DNA from: Chloroflexota bacterium
GTDB taxonomy: Bacteria; Chloroflexota; Anaerolineae; B4-G1; SLSP01
NCBI GenBank assembly: GCA_012798275.1
Contig: JAAZNO010000285.1
Span: forward strand, 1-7,915
Direction of reading: 5' to 3'
Length of the DNA: 7,915 nt
Each line of letters starts with the position of its first letter. The stretch's first letter is position 1. The notes beneath the pieces were generated by a model. That model searched no databases. It was not told the DNA's origin and worked only from the letters and a program-made list of their open reading frames with translations. Positions 6,369 to 7,915 of this stretch are shown one piece after another. The position numbers and the translations under genes are program-made.

Positions 6369-7316
6369 TCAAATAGCCACGCCGGCTCGCGGATTCTCCA
6401 CCCCATCGGCGACCACCCGCAAGTACACGCTTTCCAGGCTTTGCGGCACCTCGCTGAGCGAGAAGACCTTCATCCCCGCACTGAGCAGCGCCGCCAAAAT
6501 CGCCGGGTTGGCCTCCATGGGATGGTCGGCCCGATAACGGATGACGTCGGGGCCGCTGGCCTCGACCTCCGCGAAACGCGCCACCAGGTCAACCGCGCCA
6601 TTGACCCCCGGCTGCGCTAAACGCACTTCCATGAGCGGCGCTCCGAGCAAGCGCCGTTTCAACTCCACGGAGGTGCCCTCCGCCACGATGCGGCCCTGAC
6701 GAATGATAGCGATACGATCGGCGAGCTCTTCCGCCTCCATCAGGTTGTGCGTGCAGATGATGAGGGTGCGTTGGTCGCTGCGCAGCTGCAAAATCGCGTC
6801 ACGCACCAACCGCGCGCTCTGCGGGTCCATCGTCGCCGTCGGCTCGTCGAGCAACAACACCGCCGGGTCATGGAGCAACGTGCGCATCAACGCCACCTTC
6901 TGCGCCATGCCACGGGAATATTCCCCCAGGCGGCGGTCCAGCACCTCGCTCATCCCAAACCACTCGGCGAGATAGGCAATCCGCGCCCGACGCGCCTCAA
7001 CCGACATCCCCCGCACTTCGCCAAAGAACTCGAGGTATTCCTGCCCCGACATGCGATGATACAACCCCGGCGACTCCGTGAGCACCCCCACGTGCTGCCG
7101 GACCTCCAGACTCTGTCGGGCGACATCGAAACCGGCAACCCTAGCGGATCCCGCCGTTGGCCGCAACACCGCCGACAGCATCCGCACCGTCGTCGTCTTG
7201 CCGGCGCCGTTGGGTCCCAACAACGCCAGCACCTCGCCGGGCCGCACGGTGAGCGTGATGCCGTCCACCGCCAACACCGTCTCAAACTGCTTCGTCAGGC
7301 CCACCATTTCGATCAT
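6369..7316 (-). CDS. ABC transporter ATP-binding protein (ABC-2/NatA-like)
   Basis: A 315-residue ATPase that would power the permease-SpoIIM protein at 4302-5786 from the cytoplasmic face. Motifs seen: Walker A GPNGAGKTT (34-42), the region after it LTESPGLYHRMSG (79-91, where this exporter class often replaces the Q-loop Gln), signature YSRGMAQKV (133-141), Walker B VLLLDEPT (153-160), a D-loop with MDP (163-165), and the H-loop His190 in ICTHN. The YSRGM form of the signature and the roughly 90-residue C-terminal extension are typical of ATPases paired with ABC-2 permeases. Start ATG at 7316 is supported by AGAGGAGGG 6 nt upstream and by the promoter at 7346-7354. The last residues run to a TGA at 6369. 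Substrate unknown; NatA-like, drug or lipid/glycan export are all possible. Confidence 0.95.
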   Translation of the reverse strand: MIEMVGLTKQFETVLAVDGITLTVRPGEVLALLGPNGAGKTTTVRMLSAVLRPTAGSARVAGFDVARQSLEVRQHVGVLTESPGLYHRMSGQEYLEFFGEVRGMSVEARRARIAYLAEWFGMSEVLDRRLGEYSRGMAQKVALMRTLLHDPAVLLLDEPTATMDPQSARLVRDAILQLRSDQRTLIICTHNLMEAEELADRIAIIRQGRIVAEGTSVELKRRLLGAPLMEVRLAQPGVNGAVDLVARFAEVEASGPDVIRYRADHPMEANPAILAALLSAGMKVFSLSEVPQSLESVYLRVVADGVENPRAGVAI

Positions 7317-7345
7317 ATCAAACCCTCCTCTAACCCTATAACTCC

Positions 7346-7354
7346 ATTATACCA
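7346..7354 (-). promoter_or_regulatory. Extended -10 promoter of the ABC ATPase gene
   Basis: On the minus strand TGGTATAAT is a perfect extended -10 element (TGn plus TATAAT). No good -35 box is found at 16-18 bp, which fits extended -10 promoters. The predicted start near 7339 leaves a leader of only about 22 nt before the ribosome binding site and ATG at 7316. Confidence 0.7.
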
Positions 7355-7424
7355 TAAAGGCAAATTTCCTAAAGCAGAGTGCCTGATGGCTCAAAACGAA
7401 ATCGCCCCACCCGGCAGCATCGCG

Positions 7425-7460
7425 CACAACAAAACGGGCGCTCTGTTTCCAGAGCGCCCG
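7425..7460 (-). terminator. Intrinsic terminator with GAAA loop
   Basis: CGGGCGCTCTG (7435-7445) is perfectly complementary to 7450-7460, an 11-bp stem. Read on the minus strand the loop is GAAA and the stem is followed by TTTTGTTGTG. It lies more than 170 bp downstream of ftsZ and behind another terminator, so it may end a separate short transcript or act as a backup. Confidence 0.8.
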
Positions 7461-7576
7461 CGTCAAGCCAGGTGACAAAGGAGGGCGACACTTCCTCACA
7501 CGGCCATGCCCACAGCATGGCCCCCCGCAGTGAAAGCCTCACCCGGGCGCATGAAAATTGTCATCGCCGGGACGCG
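7459..7576 (-). ncRNA. Candidate structured RNA between two terminators
   Basis: The block folds on itself in nested order: 7459-7464 with 7571-7576 (6 bp), 7473-7478 with 7558-7563 (TGACAA/TTGTCA), a 13-position helix with one mismatch, and an 8-bp apical stem 7502-7509 with 7515-7522. In the 13-position helix three pairs are G-U if read as minus-strand RNA but would be A-C mismatches on the plus strand, which favours a minus-strand RNA. No promoter is clear and no known RNA family motif was recognised (the SRP GGAAG/AGCAG core is absent). It could be only an extended 3' structure of the ftsZ transcript. Confidence 0.35.
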
Positions 7577-7612
7577 AAAAACACGGAGACTGCCTGGGAG
7601 CCAGCCTCCGTG
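7577..7612 (-). terminator. Intrinsic terminator of ftsZ
   Basis: Read on the minus strand, CACGGAGGCTG, a 9-nt loop and CAGTCTCCGTG form an 11-position stem with one mismatch, followed by TTTTT. It starts 21 bp after the ftsZ stop codon, the normal place for an end-of-operon terminator. Confidence 0.85.
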
Positions 7613-7633
7613 CTCCCCGTGTCTGAATCCCAC

Positions 7634-7915
7634 TCACGAATGGCGGCGCATGAAAGTCGGGATCTCGACGTTGTGAGGATCAACCGGCTGCTGGACGAGA
7701 ATGCTCTCCCGCATCTCCCGACGCAGCTGTTGCGCCGGCGCCCGAACGGGCACGTCCTCCTGATCGAAGCCGGTCGCCACGATCGTGATGCGGATGTCGT
7801 CGGCCATCGCGGGATCCACCACCGCCCCAAAGATGAGGTTGACGTCCTGATGCGCGGTCTCGCGGATGAGCGAAGCCGCCTCGTTGACCTCGAACAGGGT
7901 CATGTTGGGGCCGCC
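7634..7915 (-). CDS. ftsZ: Cell division protein FtsZ, C-terminal 93 residues (5' end outside window)
   Basis: Tubulin-like GTPase that forms the cytokinetic Z-ring. Only the end of the C-terminal domain is present: GGPNMTLFEVNEAASLI matches the conserved TGGxDLTLxEVxEAA block, and VNLIFGAVVDPAMADDIRIT followed by IVATGFD matches the ANIIFGAxxDxxxxxxxxxTVIATGF block. A linker of about 30 residues follows (rich in Val, Arg, Gln), short for the family, and the protein ends with VEIPTFMRRHS, a good version of the DIPxFLRR tail that binds membrane anchors such as FtsA or SepF. The stop is TGA at 7634. It appears to be the last gene of its operon because an intrinsic terminator follows at once. 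Confidence 0.97.
   Translation of the reverse strand, partial: GGPNMTLFEVNEAASLIRETAHQDVNLIFGAVVDPAMADDIRITIVATGFDQEDVPVRAPAQQLRREMRESILVQQPVDPHNVEIPTFMRRHS

Noticed and set aside
7459..7576. SRP RNA, tmRNA, RNase P RNA or 6S RNA
   Set aside because: The conserved cores of the first three are absent, and 6S RNA would be longer with a larger central bubble; no family can be named from the sequence.

Overview
The window (roughly 60% G+C) looks like chromosomal DNA of a bacterium, most likely a member of the Chloroflexota. This taxon is an inference from an ABC-2/SpoIIM permease fusion, degenerate REC-GGDEF proteins and overall protein style; no rRNA or other marker confirms it. Most genes lie on the minus strand, and both ends of the window cut a gene.

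Layout from left to right. Positions 1-2326 (minus) hold a ComEC/Rec2 DNA-uptake channel gene lacking only its extreme 3' end. It reads as one open frame, but its C-terminal metallo-beta-lactamase (MBL) domain has lost the usual metal-ligand motifs. Positions 2400-3254 (minus) hold a receiver-GGDEF protein starting at GTG, in which both the phospho-acceptor Asp and the GGDEF signature are degenerate; it probably shares a transcript with comEC. Positions 3255-3579 are a divergent control region with two near-consensus sigma70-type promoters facing away from each other and two perfect palindromes. Positions 3580-4259 (plus) hold a two-gene operon with an ATGA overlap: a stand-alone cyclic-nucleotide-binding-domain protein and a 73-residue protein of unknown function.

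The right half holds an ABC export-type system read right to left: an ATPase (6369-7316) with an extended -10 promoter, then a permease (4302-5786) that joins an ABC-2 half to a SpoIIM/DUF95-like half. The two genes are separated by a 582-bp gene-free spacer. In it, a C/G-rich three-hairpin palindromic element sits between two copies (about 87% identical) of a 77-bp repeat built from degenerate heptamers. The right edge carries the last 93 codons of ftsZ (minus), followed by an intrinsic terminator, a 118-nt self-complementary block that folds better as minus-strand RNA, and a second intrinsic terminator.

Functional themes are DNA uptake (ComEC), signal sensing by proteins that look like binders rather than enzymes (pseudo-REC/GGDEF, cNMP domain), and an envelope ABC system next to the division gene ftsZ. 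The most interesting points are the coordinated loss of active sites in ComEC and in the REC-GGDEF protein, the ABC-2/SpoIIM fusion, the repeat mosaic inside the ABC locus, and the candidate structured RNA downstream of ftsZ.
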